DNA of 64,000 bases from Rhipicephalus microplus (GCF_043290135.1 NC_134702.1:85991317-86055316), one strand, 5' to 3'. Shown: positions 24,303-36,290, numbered from the stretch's first letter. Notes: generated from the sequence alone by a model not told the origin. Translations and numbers: made by a program.

Positions 24303-26389
24303 ATGTTAAACAGGGTTTGGAAATTCATTCATCTAAACCAAGGGCATACACAGAACTTTTTAGGGGGAGGGGGCCCTTTTTGATCTGAACCAGAGGTCTG
24401 GGCAGGCAAATGGTAATTTTGCGCTAAGTATTTCATGGAGAAAAAAGTTTGGGGGGAAGGAGGGGAGAGGCACGGGCCCGGTGTGCCACCGCCTGGCTAC
24501 GAATAAGTGTAGTGTATATTCACATGATGTTTCTTAGTTCAGGTCAAGCTCTTTCAGTTTTTTTACAGGATCCTCAACCCCCCCCCCCTCCCACCTCAGC
24601 ATAGTGAAAAAAAACATTCTGTGATCAATAAACAGTGCTTAAAAAATTTCACTAAAGCTGCTGCTTGGGCGAGTTGGTTCATGATTAAAATATGTGCCGT
24701 CTTTTTTTGCGCTGGTAAATCTATATTAAGAAAGTTCAGCCATAATTTGTAGCTATATGTGGCACATAGAGCTTAACAGCAGAATGCAAAGTTGAAAATC
24801 AGTATAGGTATTCACCCGTGCATTCTGCTATACAATAGCAACAAATATTTCTGAAAATGTAACTGCTCATTCTGAGCATGATCAGAGCCAGTGGGAAACT
24901 TCTCAGGAGCGCCGGGCAGGCCCTATACATCCTGTGCATTTTTGCTGATTTTAGGTAGTTTTCTCAGTGACTAAAAGGGATATTCATATAATCCATACAT
25001 CATTTTCTTCCAAACTTTTTGCTCTTTTAACTTCATAATATAGAATTTTTGTGAATTTTTTACCACTAGAGCTTGACTTTTGAGTTAATTGGCATCTATG
25101 AAAATTTGTAACACAATAACGGTAAAGTGCATAGCTTCTATTTTGCTTCAGTAGCTGTATACAAAAAAAATAATCAACTGGTTATCTTAAAATACATGGG
25201 AAATAATGGTAGCTAAGTAATAAAAAACTGTTTTGAGATATGGAATAAAGTTCAAAAACAGGTGAAAAGTGATCGCACTGTCAGAAACACTGTTCAATTA
25301 TTTTGTTTAGTAGTTACAAGCTTGGTAATCACTGCCAAAGTCAATTTTTCGCCGTGGAGCCTCTCGCAATGCTTGTCTTGTTTTTTTTTTTTTTGTGAGA
25401 TGTCATTCAGCTCTATCTGCAACGTATCGTCAAGTGTGGTCAACGATTTCCAGCAAATTCATTGTAGTTTGGCCAAGCTTCAATCCTATCTCAGAATAGA
25501 GGCTCGTGTGATACTACCATTATTAAATGCAAAAAAAATATTCAATGTCGCCATTTCTAGGACTCTCACCCTAAACAAAGAAAGGAAAGATTCTGTGACT
25601 CAATTCCCATTAACTCAACACTTACACTGAGTCGTTCTCACACATTGTTATTCAGTTGCATCAGAAATATTAGTCCATGTCCATTAGAGCATACCCGTTG
25701 TCCCCATGTATATACGTGATTCACCTCGAAAGATGCTGAAAAGGCTGGGAGGTTTAACAATAAAGAGCTTGCTGGTTCAGCACCTCAGTACGTCACAGGG
25801 ATTTATTCACATTAACAAGAAAACTGTACGGGCTTCAACGAAATTTACACTTCCTCAGAACCTTCTTTACCCCCAGCATCTAAGGTTATCGACAAGCACG
25901 GCAAATGCAAGGTGTAATGATGCTAGGAGCTGAAAGTGTTCCAACCTATGTATTCTGAAGGCGGATTGTGAATACAAAGGTGCACAGTGTCTTCGGACTG
26001 CTTTAGAAGTTACCCGACAATCTTCTATACACAGCTGACTCTAGACAAGCATTTTGACTTTTGTACGTCAGAAAATTAGGCCGTAAGCATAGAGCGAATG
26101 CAAGGGGCTTGCACTAGAGTGTGTTTTCACTGGCTACTTCCTTTTGGAAAAACTGGTTTTGAGCCACCAAAAATGCTGTTTATGAAAAGCACGAATGTGG
26201 ATGCACAAAGGGACACCCCTCCCCAAATTGCAAAGAAAACAAAGCGATTTTTTTTTTCACATTTTGCTCTACCACGTGCCCCTACTTTTTGTATCAAGGG
26301 CCATATACATACACAGAGAAGGCATTATAAAGTGTGTGTAAGTTGCTTCTTGCATTCATTTGATCACTTGTTTTTCACATTCTTTTCAG
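24303..26389. other. No gene seen; intron-like interior
   Basis: AT-rich with a C-run near 24575 and a T-run near 25380. The open frame at 25262-25630 has no family features. No further exon of the C2H2 gene could be identified. Confidence 0.35.
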
Positions 26390-26461
26390 GCATAAACATG
26401 CTGAAGTGATGAAGAATGGTGATGTAGCAAGCTACAGCACATGTATTATATGTAAATAAAT
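26390..26461 (+). CDS. Candidate terminal exon and poly(A) signal
   Basis: An acceptor-like CATTCTTTTCAG is followed by a short open segment (HKHAEVMKNGDVASY.. in one phase) ending TAA, with AATAAA overlapping at ~26455-26460. It could be the 3' end of the C2H2 gene, but the connection to 22440 lacks at least one exon, and the segment is too short for firm assignment. Confidence 0.25.
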
Positions 26462-26937
26462 TCATCTGTGTTTTGTTAATGTTGCATTATTATTTATATG
26501 GTATGCAGCAGCAGGGGTGGTTTACACACACACAGTACATAAAGACTGCATTAGTGTAGGTTGAAACAGTACATAAAATTGGACATAAAACTCAATCATG
26601 AGAATCTACAGGCAGCCACATAAACATTCCATTCCATCCCGTAAAACATCGGCTTTTCGACAGTACTGGTCAACAAAAGCTTGTGTTAGTTTTTCACAAA
26701 TTAAGTTACTACCAAAACTAAGTTTATTTTATGCTCAGTGAAACAACTCTTTCCTTCAAGGCAAAGAAACTACACAAAACCTTAGTCAAGCACAGAAAAG
26801 CCATTAAACGAAACCAGGTGTTTTACTGAAGCTTCTGTTTTCATTAATAATAACGGAATAATTTACAGCCAGACTGCTCTACAGCGATCTCCGTTTATTC
26901 CTCCTCTAAATACAGCAAATTCTGTATTCCTACAAAC

Positions 26938-27170
26938 AGAGTCATGATGTGTTTGAGATAACAGATTTGCTGTGTTTGGGATAACAGATTTGCTGTGTTT
27001 GGAATAACAGATCTGCTGTGTTTGGAATAACAGATTTGCTGTGTTTGGGTTAACAGATTTGCTGTGTTTGGGTTGACAGATTTGCTGTGTTTGGGTTGAC
27101 AGATTTGCTGTGTTTGGGTTAACAGATTTGCTGTGTTTGAAATAACAGATCTGCTGTGTTCAGGAATACA
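26938..27170. repeat. 23-bp subterminal tandem array of the CACTG element
   Basis: About ten units with core ACAGATTTGCTGTGTTTGG at exact 23-bp spacing (26961, 26984, 27007...), 140-375 bp from the right end. CACTA/EnSpm transposons typically carry iterated subterminal motifs bound by their transposase. Point differences between units are few (GGGATA, GGAATA, GGTTGA). Confidence 0.85.
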
Positions 27171-27314
27171 GATATGATGTGAAAGAGAATACGGAAAAAT
27201 GTATAACAGAGACTTCGTGATACGGAGCCTGCTGTTACTCATTTACAGAATGCCTCCGGCAACGATTTACCAGCAGCTTTTGCTGTGTACCGAGACATTT
27301 TTTTTTACAGTGCA

Positions 27315-28051
27315 TAGAGAAAACGCTAGAACAGCGGGCTCGACAGTACAATCGAGACATAAACTATGCACCTGCCAATGTCTTCTCTGGACGCCAGTGA
27401 AGTGACATGGACGCTCTGCGAGAACTCATCAGGTCGGTGATCAGGGAAGAGCTCAGCAAGTTGCAAGCGCCTCACACTACAGCAACACTGTCTGTAGTCG
27501 ACGTAGTACGAGATGAACTGAGGCAGATGATACGTGAGCCGGAGCGTGCGCCACAGCCGATCCAACGCATCCCAACGTACTCTGAAGTACTCAGACAACC
27601 CGCGGCGCACACCAATGCAGCAGTTACGATGGCCTCTCCTTGCCCACAAACGGTACGCAGCGCACCTCGTCCACTGGAACCGACGGCTACCTACCTGCCA
27701 CGAGCCCGTGGTGTAGCTCGCTACGTGGATCAAAGGCCCCGGAAAAGTGACATCTGGCGTGACCATGAGCGCAGGCCTTTGTGTTTCCATTGTGGGGAAG
27801 CAGGTCACCTGTATAGGTTCTGCCCTTACCGACAGGCAGGATTAAGGGGCTTTCCGTTGTACGCACCATGCCCTCGAAACGGTGAACGGCCAACCGAAAT
27901 CGAAGAGTACTTGTCCGCGCGCCAGAGCCCACTCACTCCACGCCAACATTAGCCAAGATCGCCGTCGCCCAGGCGTTACCGATCACCCAGCCCACGTGCT
28001 TCTTCCGCACGGTCTGGGCACCGTTCTACAAGCCCACACCAGGAAAACTGA
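27315..28051 (+). pseudogene. gag: Ty3 gag, C-terminal third with CCHC zinc knuckle, two nonsense codons
   Basis: Resumes the gag frame after the CACTG element. TGA at 27398-27400 and TAG at 27950-27952 interrupt an otherwise continuous frame. The nucleocapsid part has one zinc knuckle, CFHCGEAGHLYRFC (27782-27823), C-x2-C-x4-H-x4-C, preceded by a basic Pro-rich linker. After the TAG the frame runs through an SPSPRRYRSPSPR-like tail to TGA 28049. Just before it, G-GAA-AAC (28042-28048) is where the pol frame, -1 relative to gag, becomes open: a plausible frameshift site. A long minus-strand frame (27326-27808) is antisense to gag and is not a gene. Confidence 0.85.
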
Positions 28052-31000
28052 AGCAAGCGACCTGTGGAGGTGAGGCCGCTGATAAAGACAGTTGCGAAGA
28101 TCCTCCATTGCGGTTTCAAGGTGACGATGCTATGTTTACAGAGGATAAGCGCAGCAGTGCGAAGATTACTTCAGATTTGCGGTTGAAAATAGACGGATAC
28201 GAGCTGAATGCTTTAGTTGACACCGGCGCTGATTATTCGGTAATGAGTTACAAATTGGCAAAGAAACTGAAAAAGGTTGTAACAAAATGGAGTGGGGCAC
28301 AGATACGCACGGCAGGTGGCCACACTATTACACCGCTCGGCAGATGCACCTCAAGGCTCGAAATAAGAGGCTTTACTTACGTTGCTGACTTCATCGTGCT
28401 GCCGGACTGTTCAAGGGAGCTTATACTAGGAATGGATTTTCTGCAAGCCAATGGAGCCATAATTAATCTGCGCAGATCCAGTGTAACGTTTTCGACAGAA
28501 CAAGCTATGTCGGTGGAGGAATCGGAAAAGCGACGTCTTACTGCTCTGCGCGTTGTTGATGATGACGTCACAGTGCCACCTCGCTGTAGTGTAATGGTGC
28601 TTGTTGAAAATAAGGCATTTTGTGACCACGAAGGAATAGCGGATGGAAACGTAGAGCTATTTTTAAACAAAAGAATTTGCGTGGCAAGGGGTGTTGTTCA
28701 CTTAACGAATGGCCGCTCAGTTGTCCTCCTTACGAATTTTGGGAATGAATGTCAGCACATCGCGCAAGGTATGGCTACCGCCTATTTCCACGAGTTCTGC
28801 ATGGCGACTGAACTATGCAGTTTAGCGATAACGCCAACCACTCCACAAGAGACCTGCAACGTCGACGCATCAGTTAACGTCAACCATAGGCTCCCAGAAT
28901 ATCAAAAGAAACGATTGTTTGCCCTTATAAAAGAGTTTTCGGACTGCTTTTCAACGTCCTCTAAGGTGCGACGAACGGCTATTGCAAAACACAGGATTAT
29001 AACAGAAGAAGCCACGAGACCGATTTACCAACACCCATATCGAGTATCGCAAAAGGAAAGAGACGTCATCAAGAAACAAGTGGAGGAGATGCTTTCAGAT
29101 GACGTGATCCAGCCTTCCAGCAGTCCATGGGCGTCTCCCGTAGTGCTTGTTAAAAAGAAAGATAACAGCCTTCGATTCTGCGTCGACTATCGGAAACTGA
29201 ACAGCGTAACGAAACGGGATGTATACCCTCTGCCGCGTATCGATGATACACTCGATCGACTACGGAGTGCGAAATACTTCTCCTCCCTTGATCTCAAGAG
29301 CGGATATTGGCAAATTGAGGTGGATGAGCGCGACCGTGAAAAGACGGCATTCATAACCCCAGACGGACTCTACGAATTTAAAGCGCTTCCATTCGGCCTG
29401 TGCACAGCGCCAGCTACGTTTCAGAGAATGATGGACGCTGTCCTCGCGGGACTTAAATGGCAGTCCTGCTTGGTGTACTTGGATGACGTTGTCGTATTTT
29501 CCGCTACATTCGACCAACATCTAGAGCGACTCCGCACAGTATTAGAAGCCATTCGTTTAGCAGACTTGACTATCAAGCCAGAAAAATGCCACTTCGCTTT
29601 TGAAGAGCTTCGATTCCTCGGACACGTCGTCAGCTCCGACGGCGTTCGGCCAGATCCCGAAAAGACAGCTGCCATCGCGAAGTTCCCGACACCCAAAGAC
29701 AAGAAGTCAGTACGTCGCTTCCTGGGTTTATGCGCGTACTATCGGCGATTTGTGGAAAATTTTTCGAACATTGCTGAACCACTTACTAATCTGACAAAAG
29801 ACGAGGTGCCCTTTAGGTGGGAAAGTGAACAACAGGAAGCATTTGATGAGTTAAGAACACGCCTGCAAGCCTCTCCAATCCTCGCCCACTTCGATGATAC
29901 TGCCGAAACTGAAGTTCACACCGATGCGAGTAACGTCGGCCTCGGAGCCATTCTAGTCCAGCGGCAAAACGGCCAAGAAAAAGTGCTAGCGTATGCCAGC
30001 CGCAAGCTTTCGAAAGCTGAGACAAATTACTCTGCAACCGAAAAAGAGTGTCTCGCGGTCATTTGGGCCATAAGTAAATTTCGGCCGTACCTCTACGGTA
30101 GACCATTCCGAGCAGTAAGTGACCACCATTGCCTGTGTTGGCTGGCGAATCTTAAGGATCCCTCTGGCCGACTAGCAAGATGGAGCCTTAGGCTACAAGA
30201 GTACGATGTTACTGTGGTATACAAATCTGGGAAAAAGCACAGCGATGCCGACTGCCTGTCACGCGCACCAGTGGAGACGAGTGAGCCGGAGGAAGAAGAC
30301 TTCCCGTTTCTAGGCGTCGTCCAGGCATCAGAAATCGCTGAACAACAACAAAATGACCCCGATTTGCTGCCGCTTATACAGCGTCTCCAAGGACTCAACG
30401 TTAAAGTCCCGCGCACTTTATCCAGAGGGCTCCCTTCGTTCTGTCTTCGGGAAGGGGTCCTTTACAAGAGGAACTTCAAGCCTCATGGTGACAAGTTTTT
30501 ACTCGTTGTACCTGCACCTTTACGAAACGAGATTCTGCACGCATGTCACGATGAGCCAACATCTGGGCACATGGGTGTCAGCCGTACATTCGCCAGAATT
30601 CACCTAAAATACTACTGGCCAAAACTGTTATCATCAGTTCAGCGCTATGTGAAAACTTGCCGTGAGTGTCAAAGACGCAAAACTCCATCCGTGAAACCTG
30701 CAGGCCTCCTCCAGCCAATAGAACCACCGCATGCCCCATTCCAACAAGTTGGTATGGATCTCCTAGGCCCGTTTCCGACATCGACTGCACACAAGAAGTG
30801 GATAGTCGTAGCCACAGACTATCTCACTCGCTATGCTGAGACCGACTCGCTGTACACTGCAACATCTCTTGAAGTTGCCAAGTTCTTCATCAACAACATA
30901 GTCTTCAGACATGGTGCACCCAGCGTGGTAATTACAGATCGTGGCCCAGCTTTTACTGCAGACCTAATGAAATGTCTGATGCGAATGACCCACACAGACC

Positions 31001-31495
31001 AGAGAAGAACTACAGCATACCATCCTCAAACAAATGGCCTAACGGAGCGCTTGAACAGAACTCTGACTGATATGCTTTCAATGTATATCGACGTCGAACA
31101 TAAACTGTGGGATGAAATATTGCCCTACATCACGTTCGCATATAATACAGCCGTTCAAGGAACAACGCGAGTGACACCATTTGAACTTGTATTCGGCCGA
31201 AGAGTCACCACTCCACTGGATGCCATGTTACCACTGAATGATGAAAGCAGCAATCCACCTGGCCTAGACGACTTCCTGCAAAGAGCCGAGGAAGCACGAC
31301 AGATGGCGAGATACAGAATACGCCGCCAACAACGTATCGACTCCTATCGGTATAATCAGCGTCGTACCGAAGCGCATTTTCAACCAGGTGACAAAGTATG
31401 GATATGGACCCCAGTGCGTCGCCGCGGACTTTCTGAAAAACTTTTTAGCCACTACTTCGGGCCTTACGAAGTACTCCATCGTGTAAGCGATGTAA
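28048..31495 (+). CDS. pol: Ty3 Pol: protease, RT, RNase H, integrase; tail cut off by the CCCAGG transposon
   Basis: A retrotransposon polyprotein in the -1 frame relative to gag. Counting from 28108: aspartic protease LVDTGADYS (D ~38) with LILGMDF; reverse transcriptase with YLDD at 457-460; RNase H with TDAS (D ~606), ATEKE and SDHH; integrase zinc domain HDEPTSGHMG..CRECQ (~810-860); catalytic core D884 (MDLLG), D944 (TDRG) and E980 (LTERLNR), a D-x35-E spacing; then a GPY/F-type module (HYFGPYEVLHR). All catalytic residues I looked for are present and the frame has no stop. Codons after 31495 (in the open frame to 31617) are read-through into the transposon. The native tail lies at 54727-54841. 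Confidence 0.95.
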
Positions 31496-31517
31496 CCCAG
31501 GCAGCACGCCGCCGTTG

Positions 31518-31890
31518 GACCAATCTTGGACCAACATCGGCTAACATCGGCACCGACGTTGGGCCGACGTCGGAAGTGCAACTTCTTCCAATGTCGGGCC
31601 GACGTTCAAGCCAATGATGGGCCGACGTTTTGCCGATGTTTTAGCCAGTATGCAACCAACATTGGGCCGACGAAGGCCCATCGTATTGCCGACAAAGCTG
31701 CCAATGTTCGGCCAACATTGGGCCATATTTCAGCCAATCACATGCCATTTTTACGCCGATGTTTGCTGCACGACGAATATTGGCTACGGATGTACGACCG
31801 ACATTGGACCAATCCAGGGCCACATTGCAGCCAATCAAATGCCGTTATTACACCGATGTTTCCTGCACGACGAATATTAGCTACTGATTG
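31518..31890. repeat. Left subterminal repeats of the CCCAGG element
   Basis: Imperfect units built on TTGGGCCGACGT, GCCAACATTGGGCC and GCCGATGTT occur every ~20-40 bases. A longer pair (GCCAATCANATGCC..CGACGAATATTNGCTAC) starts at ~31734 and ~31832. Both orientations of the TTGGCC-type motif are present. The subterminal position suggests transposase binding sites. Confidence 0.8.
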
Positions 31891-32372
31891 GCTTGCCATT
31901 ATGTAACCATTATTAGTAGGGAATTTTTCTTACCGGAAGATTTAAACAATATGCCTCGATGACCCGCTCTTGTAGCTTTGCAGCCCTGTATACTTGGGGC
32001 AACAGAAAATTGAATGCTGAGAACTGAAAGCAGTTACTCGGTCTATTTCATCCTTTATACCACATTCCCTTTGCTAACACTAGAAGTGTAGTTTATTTTT
32101 TTACCAATTTATCTTTTGCAATAGCGAGTGCTTTATTTGGTACTGGTATTTGGTACAGGAGATCGAAAAAAGTCGTTAGGAAGTAGATGTTGAAAGCGTA
32201 TGTCCCCCACTTGCAATCCCCACATGTGTCTCCCTCATGGTAATCGAGAATATTCTTAGTTTAGAGCATTTTTTTGTAACTAAAACATGGTGATGGTGCG
32301 TCCGAATCAGCATAAGCTAGCCGAACAGTGCACCACCGACAGTCTGCAGACTATTTATTTTTTGTTTTTTTA
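31891..32372. other. No gene seen; 3' flank of the DUF4806-like gene
   Basis: Spacer between the subterminal repeats and the poly(A) signal of the minus-strand gene (AATAAA on the minus strand, plus-strand TTTATT at 32373-32378). Confidence 0.4.
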
Positions 32373-32438
32373 TTTATTTGGTACAACAAAAAATGTATAC
32401 ATTGAAAAATATATATACACAACTAAAAAAGGCCCGCT

Positions 32439-32701
32439 CTACTGCAGGTCAGGTTGCGTTGGGGGCACAGTGACAGTGGTGCTGTCAAGGCCCTGGCTGC
32501 TGTGGCTGGGCAGGAAGCCAGCTGCCGCGAGCAGCCGATTATCTGCACTCTGAGAGTGGGGATCATCGGGCTGCTCCAGAACAAATGCTCCTCTGAAGCG
32601 CCGCTTCCTGCCCCCACAGCGATCACCAGACCCTGGCAGCCACCTCTTAATAAAGTTGAGGGCCTCCGCCTGGTCGCACCCTGCTTTTTGGCAGATGACA
32701 T
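32439..32701 (-). CDS. DUF4806-like gene, terminal exon
   Basis: Minus strand: acceptor TTGTATGCAG, then the codon split as G|AT with the previous exon. The peptide runs VICQKAGCDQAEALNFIKRW, GSGDRCGGRKRRFRG and a Ser/Gln-rich tail, to TAG at 32439. AATAAA follows ~60 bases downstream (plus-strand 32373-32378). The KRW..GGRKRR part is the C-terminal end of a DUF4806-like domain, which to my knowledge is frequent in arthropod transposon-associated genes of unknown function. Its place near the left end of the CCCAGG element suggests that it belongs to that transposon. Confidence 0.65.
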
Positions 32702-32798
32702 CTGCATACAAGAACAGAAATACCATAGTACACATGAAGCACTGCAGTACAGAGAATACACAAGGGTACACACACATAAAACAATGAACAAGTCTAAC

Positions 32799-32958
32799 CT
32801 GTCACTAATCTACAGAGCCTCAGGTTCACAAAGGCCGTTTTCCCTTTTCTGCCATGAAGGCTGTACAACACTTGCACATCATGTGCCAATACAGCCTTCA
32901 TGGCATTCACACCAATTTCTCAAAGGCCACGTCCCCCAATCTGCAGGAGGTGCTTGCA
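32799..32958 (-). pseudogene. DUF4806-like gene, third visible exon, with in-frame TGA
   Basis: Acceptor TTTTTTTACAG at 32959-32969; donor ACAG|GTTAGA at 32798. Translation in the phase set by both neighbours: CKHLLQIGGRGL, then TGA (32920-32922), then EIGVNAMKAVLAHDVQVLYS and LHGRKGKTAFVNLRLCRLVT. The LQIGG and GRKGKTAF blocks are the most recognisable DUF4806-like signatures. CGA to TGA would explain the stop. Either the gene is recently dead, or a splice variant avoids the stop; I saw none. Intron 32702-32798 is only 97 bp. Confidence 0.65.
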
Positions 32959-32969
32959 CTGTAAAAAAA

Positions 32970-33873
32970 TGCAAGAAGCATAGATGGGGTAAACGCAACA
33001 GCACATCGAAATGTTTTCATGACAAAAATCTGCAAGAAGAGGACACTGAAAACAACAACTTGAATTTTTGGGCATCACAACATTTCATTGTTTTTTTACG
33101 CTAACTTCAACTCACTTGACCTAAAATGGTTTCCACATCAGCCCTCTCACACTCAGTGTGAGAACCTTTCAGAGTCCTTCTCTGAATGCAGTTTCGCTGT
33201 TATGAAATCAAATACAACACTGTTATAACCCTAAATAAATATTGATTCTAGCTATGAAATAGTATATTTACTTTGTACAGTGCTCAAATTCCAATACACA
33301 ATTCTTCGAGGTTACAATGTCTTTGCCTGAATGTTGACCAGGAGTAGCTTCTACAGGTGAAAAACGATAAAATATGTGGAATTCAAAAAGAAGCTTGGAC
33401 ATGTTTTTAATCAATGCATTGTAAGCAGAGCACAACAAGATAAATGAACATGATCAAGGCGTACTAAGAGGCAACCTTAGAGCGACCAAACCTTGGTCAT
33501 AGATGAAACTGATAGAAAAATAAAGGTCGCACCATTTGCCGTTTATATTTTTCTGTGATAGCCAACAAAGAGGCATGTCGCTATAGAAATCTCATCACAA
33601 TAAACAAAGGTGCATTTTTCTTCACACTGCGAAATTGGGTGCATGTTAGATTTTTAAAAAAGTAAAAAATCGGCTAACACAAGGCAGGGTGAACTGTAGC
33701 TCAAAGTAGAGAGAGCCGCAGCGGACACGAAATAGGGTGATAAATGAACAAAATTACTGAATGTCTGTTTTAAGCAGGCTATTGCTAGTCACTGCCCATC
33801 AAACACACGATGCCGCCTACATCGTCTGCTAGCTTAGGACAGTTCACTCGGACTTCACAGACTATAGTAAATA
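32970..33873. other. No gene seen; intron of the DUF4806-like gene
   Basis: AT-rich and intron-like. The nested Tigger element follows directly at 33874 and lies in the same intron. Confidence 0.4.
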
Positions 33874-34903
33874 CAGTCGAATCTCATTAATTCCAACACA
33901 CTTAATTCGAACTGACGCTGTGGTCCTATTAAAGCTATACCGCGCTCCGAAAATGCTCTCAGCACCTCGCCCAATCCTGCGGTGGCACTTCAGACACCTC
34001 ATCGCTGTGCTTGAAGAAGAAAATGAAGAAAAGGAAAGAAAAGACTGCGGTGGAATGTTTGCCAAATGCCAACTGCGACATTCCTGTGCCCCGCTTCGGC
34101 TTTTTCCGTCCCTGCCACGTAGAGACCCTTCTCCTCTTAACACTGCGCATGAAGAGAAAAAGGGGAAAAAAAGCTGTCGCAGAGAGTTGGCTCTCTCATG
34201 CCGATCTGCAACGTGCCGGTGTCACGCTTCCCTGTTTTTCGTTCCTGCTATGTAGAGACTCTTCTCCTTTCAACACCGCGCATGAAGAGAGAAAAAAAAA
34301 AAAGCTGCCGCGGAGTGTTTCTCTCTCGAATGCCGATCTGCTTTTCTCCAGGTGGAGATGCTCCTCCATTCTCATCACGTGCTGGCCACGCTCCGGCTGC
34401 AGTGCAGATGATAACAGTGGAAACACAGTTGTCTTCAAAGAGTGTCAGCACTGGATATTGCCGTGCGCAACTTCTTTAGCTAGGAGAATACTGAAGCCGA
34501 AGTACAAATGCTTTGCAAAGTGCACGCAAAACTTGTTGACTCGTTGCAAGGCCAACGTGTACAGACATGTATTGACTACTTTAATTAATGACGGATGTCC
34601 TGTAATTTGTGAATAAAACTTCTCCATGCACATGCATCACTGCATGGTAAGCCCTCGGCTCGTTTACCGTACTTACTCTATTCTACGGCGCCCTCGATTG
34701 TAACGCGCGCCCAATTTCCACGACAAAAAAAAAAAAAAAGCTAAGACATCGGTTGCAACGCGCACCCTTTTTTCTCGTTGGCCCGCTTGATCACACCACT
34801 CGCGAAAATGACTCTTTTTGAGAGCGTCTTCCGTTTAAATATGAAGTACGGGGGAAGCTTATGCCTATCTGACGTGCAACAGAGCATTGCTGTCACTCTA
34901 GTT

Positions 34904-35526
34904 TTACCGTGGCCTGATGTCAGTACACAAACTTGCTTCGCCCCCTTCTCCTAGACGGTTGTGGTGCCAGGCATGTGGAAGTAAAGAGGCGTGTGATCGG
35001 CATTCCCGATTTGCCCAAGCAGGTAGCCGTTGTTGTGCCGCAAGTTTAGGAGGAACCTCTGAAGACTCTGAAGCTTTTCTTCGTACTCCTCCGGCAACTT
35101 CCGGCATATGCCCGTTCACCTTCGGAGGGAAAAGCCTTTTCTCTTCATAAAGTTTGTTAGCCAGCACCTGCTCGCTTTAAAATGGCTCTGCATTAGCCCT
35201 TTTTCTAAGGCTAACTGCATAGCTTGCACTTGGAGCAGTTCTGTCGTCACGGGCCGCTGTGCCGCTCACTGCTTAATCACATACTCGCCGAGCAGCTCTT
35301 CAATTTGTGCAAACCGACCCTGCTGTGGTCCACTGAAGCCTTTGCGTGAATCTTTGCTGTCGACAATATTCTGCTTTTGTTTCCGCCAGTCCCACACGCA
35401 CGTTTCGGGAACTCCGAATGACCGCGATGCGGCCCGATTTCTGTCCGTTCCGGCACACGCGACGACTTTTCTTTTAGAAGCAGCATTGTGGTGCACTCGT
35501 TGAGTTTTTGGAGTCGGCCCTACCAT
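34904..35526 (-). pseudogene. Tigger/pogo transposase, N-terminal DNA-binding part
   Basis: Minus strand from ~35526: SKRKVVACAG, NRAASRSFGVPETCVWDWRK and LEELLGEY-like segments form the CENP-B/pogo N-terminal helix-turn-helix pattern. A stop follows at 35266, then more in the same style (VLANKLYEEKRLFPPKVN..) down to 34904. The frame is broken, and the DDE catalytic domain is absent. Upstream sequence was replaced by a LINE fragment starting at ~35525. The fragment cannot transpose by itself. Confidence 0.7.
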
Positions 35527-36290
35527 GCCGTCGATGCTAATGTACTACAAGATGATGAACTCCTCACACCCATATCAATCCCGGCCGTAGATCTTAAACC
35601 GTCTCTCAAACGAAACCTCAGAGTATACTGGCAGAGCAAGTGGGATACACACACACAAAACAAACTACACGTTATTAAGCCACACCTTGGTCATTGGCTG
35701 CCTGTATCGAAATCGCGTCATACAGAGGTAATACTAACGAGACTCAGGATAGGACACACATACACGACACACACACACCTTTTGTCCGGTGGCGATCCAC
35801 CATTGTGTGACAGATGTGGTGAAGTATTGACAGTCCTTCACATTTTAATTGAGTGCAAACAATTGGACACTGTAAAAAACAACACTTTCCATTACCCTAC
35901 CGACAACATATACCTTTACACCCTGCAATGTTCGTCGGTAGGGAACCGCTTTTTAGTCACAAATCATTGTTAGCGTTTTTTAAAGAAATTCATAGTTTTC
36001 ACATCATATACCCGGGCATCCCGTAGCATGACCTCTCCAGAGAGGTTTTTGCTGCGGTGGTTACACAAGAAAGCACTTGCCTCACGGCCCTTGGACGCAA
36101 GGGTATGAACGAGTGAGGCACTTGAGCTAATGCCATACATATCCACCATCGTCTTTTATTATCACCAACTTTTGTCATCTATTCACACCGCACACACCTT
36201 TCACGACATGGTCATGATTTTATTACTTGTATGTTTTTACCCGCCTTACCGCGAGGAATTTTATGGCCCTTATACAGCCGCTTATCACAA
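35525..36290 (+). pseudogene. LINE 3' fragment (I/R1/Jockey-type C-terminus)
   Basis: The open frame at 35525-35973 encodes the C-terminal end of a non-LTR retrotransposon ORF2: RLRIGHTYTTHTHLLSGGDP, then CDRCGEVLTVLHILIEC (C-x2-C-x7-H-x4-C knuckle). 3' UTR-like sequence follows. Its orientation is opposite to the interrupted Tigger transposase. The element is 5'-truncated, and the exact 3' end is uncertain. Confidence 0.6.

Larger units (their letters stand above)
13753..27312. mobile_element. 13.56-kb CACTG-ended DNA transposon (CMC/EnSpm-like) inside Ty3 gag
   Basis: The left end reads CACTGTAAAAAA and the right end TTTTTTTTACAGTG, a ~12-bp terminal inverted repeat, flanked by CA/CA (13751-13752 and 27313-27314). 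Removing the element and one CA restores the gag frame. CACTR-type ends, a 2-bp duplication and iterated subterminal motifs (23-bp array at 26938-27170) fit the CACTA/EnSpm (CMC) group. It contains a plus-strand spliced gene with C2H2 fingers, a 511-bp triplication, a PLE end fragment, a Tigger-like element and a truncated SINE. I could not find a catalytic transposase. It inserted after the Ty3 element, whose LTRs are identical, so it moved recently, perhaps in trans. Confidence 0.85.

Noticed and set aside
26938..27170. CRISPR-like array
   Set aside because: Units are contiguous 23-bp repeats without unique spacers, in a eukaryotic transposon end.
27326..27808. 160-codon minus-strand ORF
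   Set aside because: Directly antisense to Ty3 gag; shadow frame.
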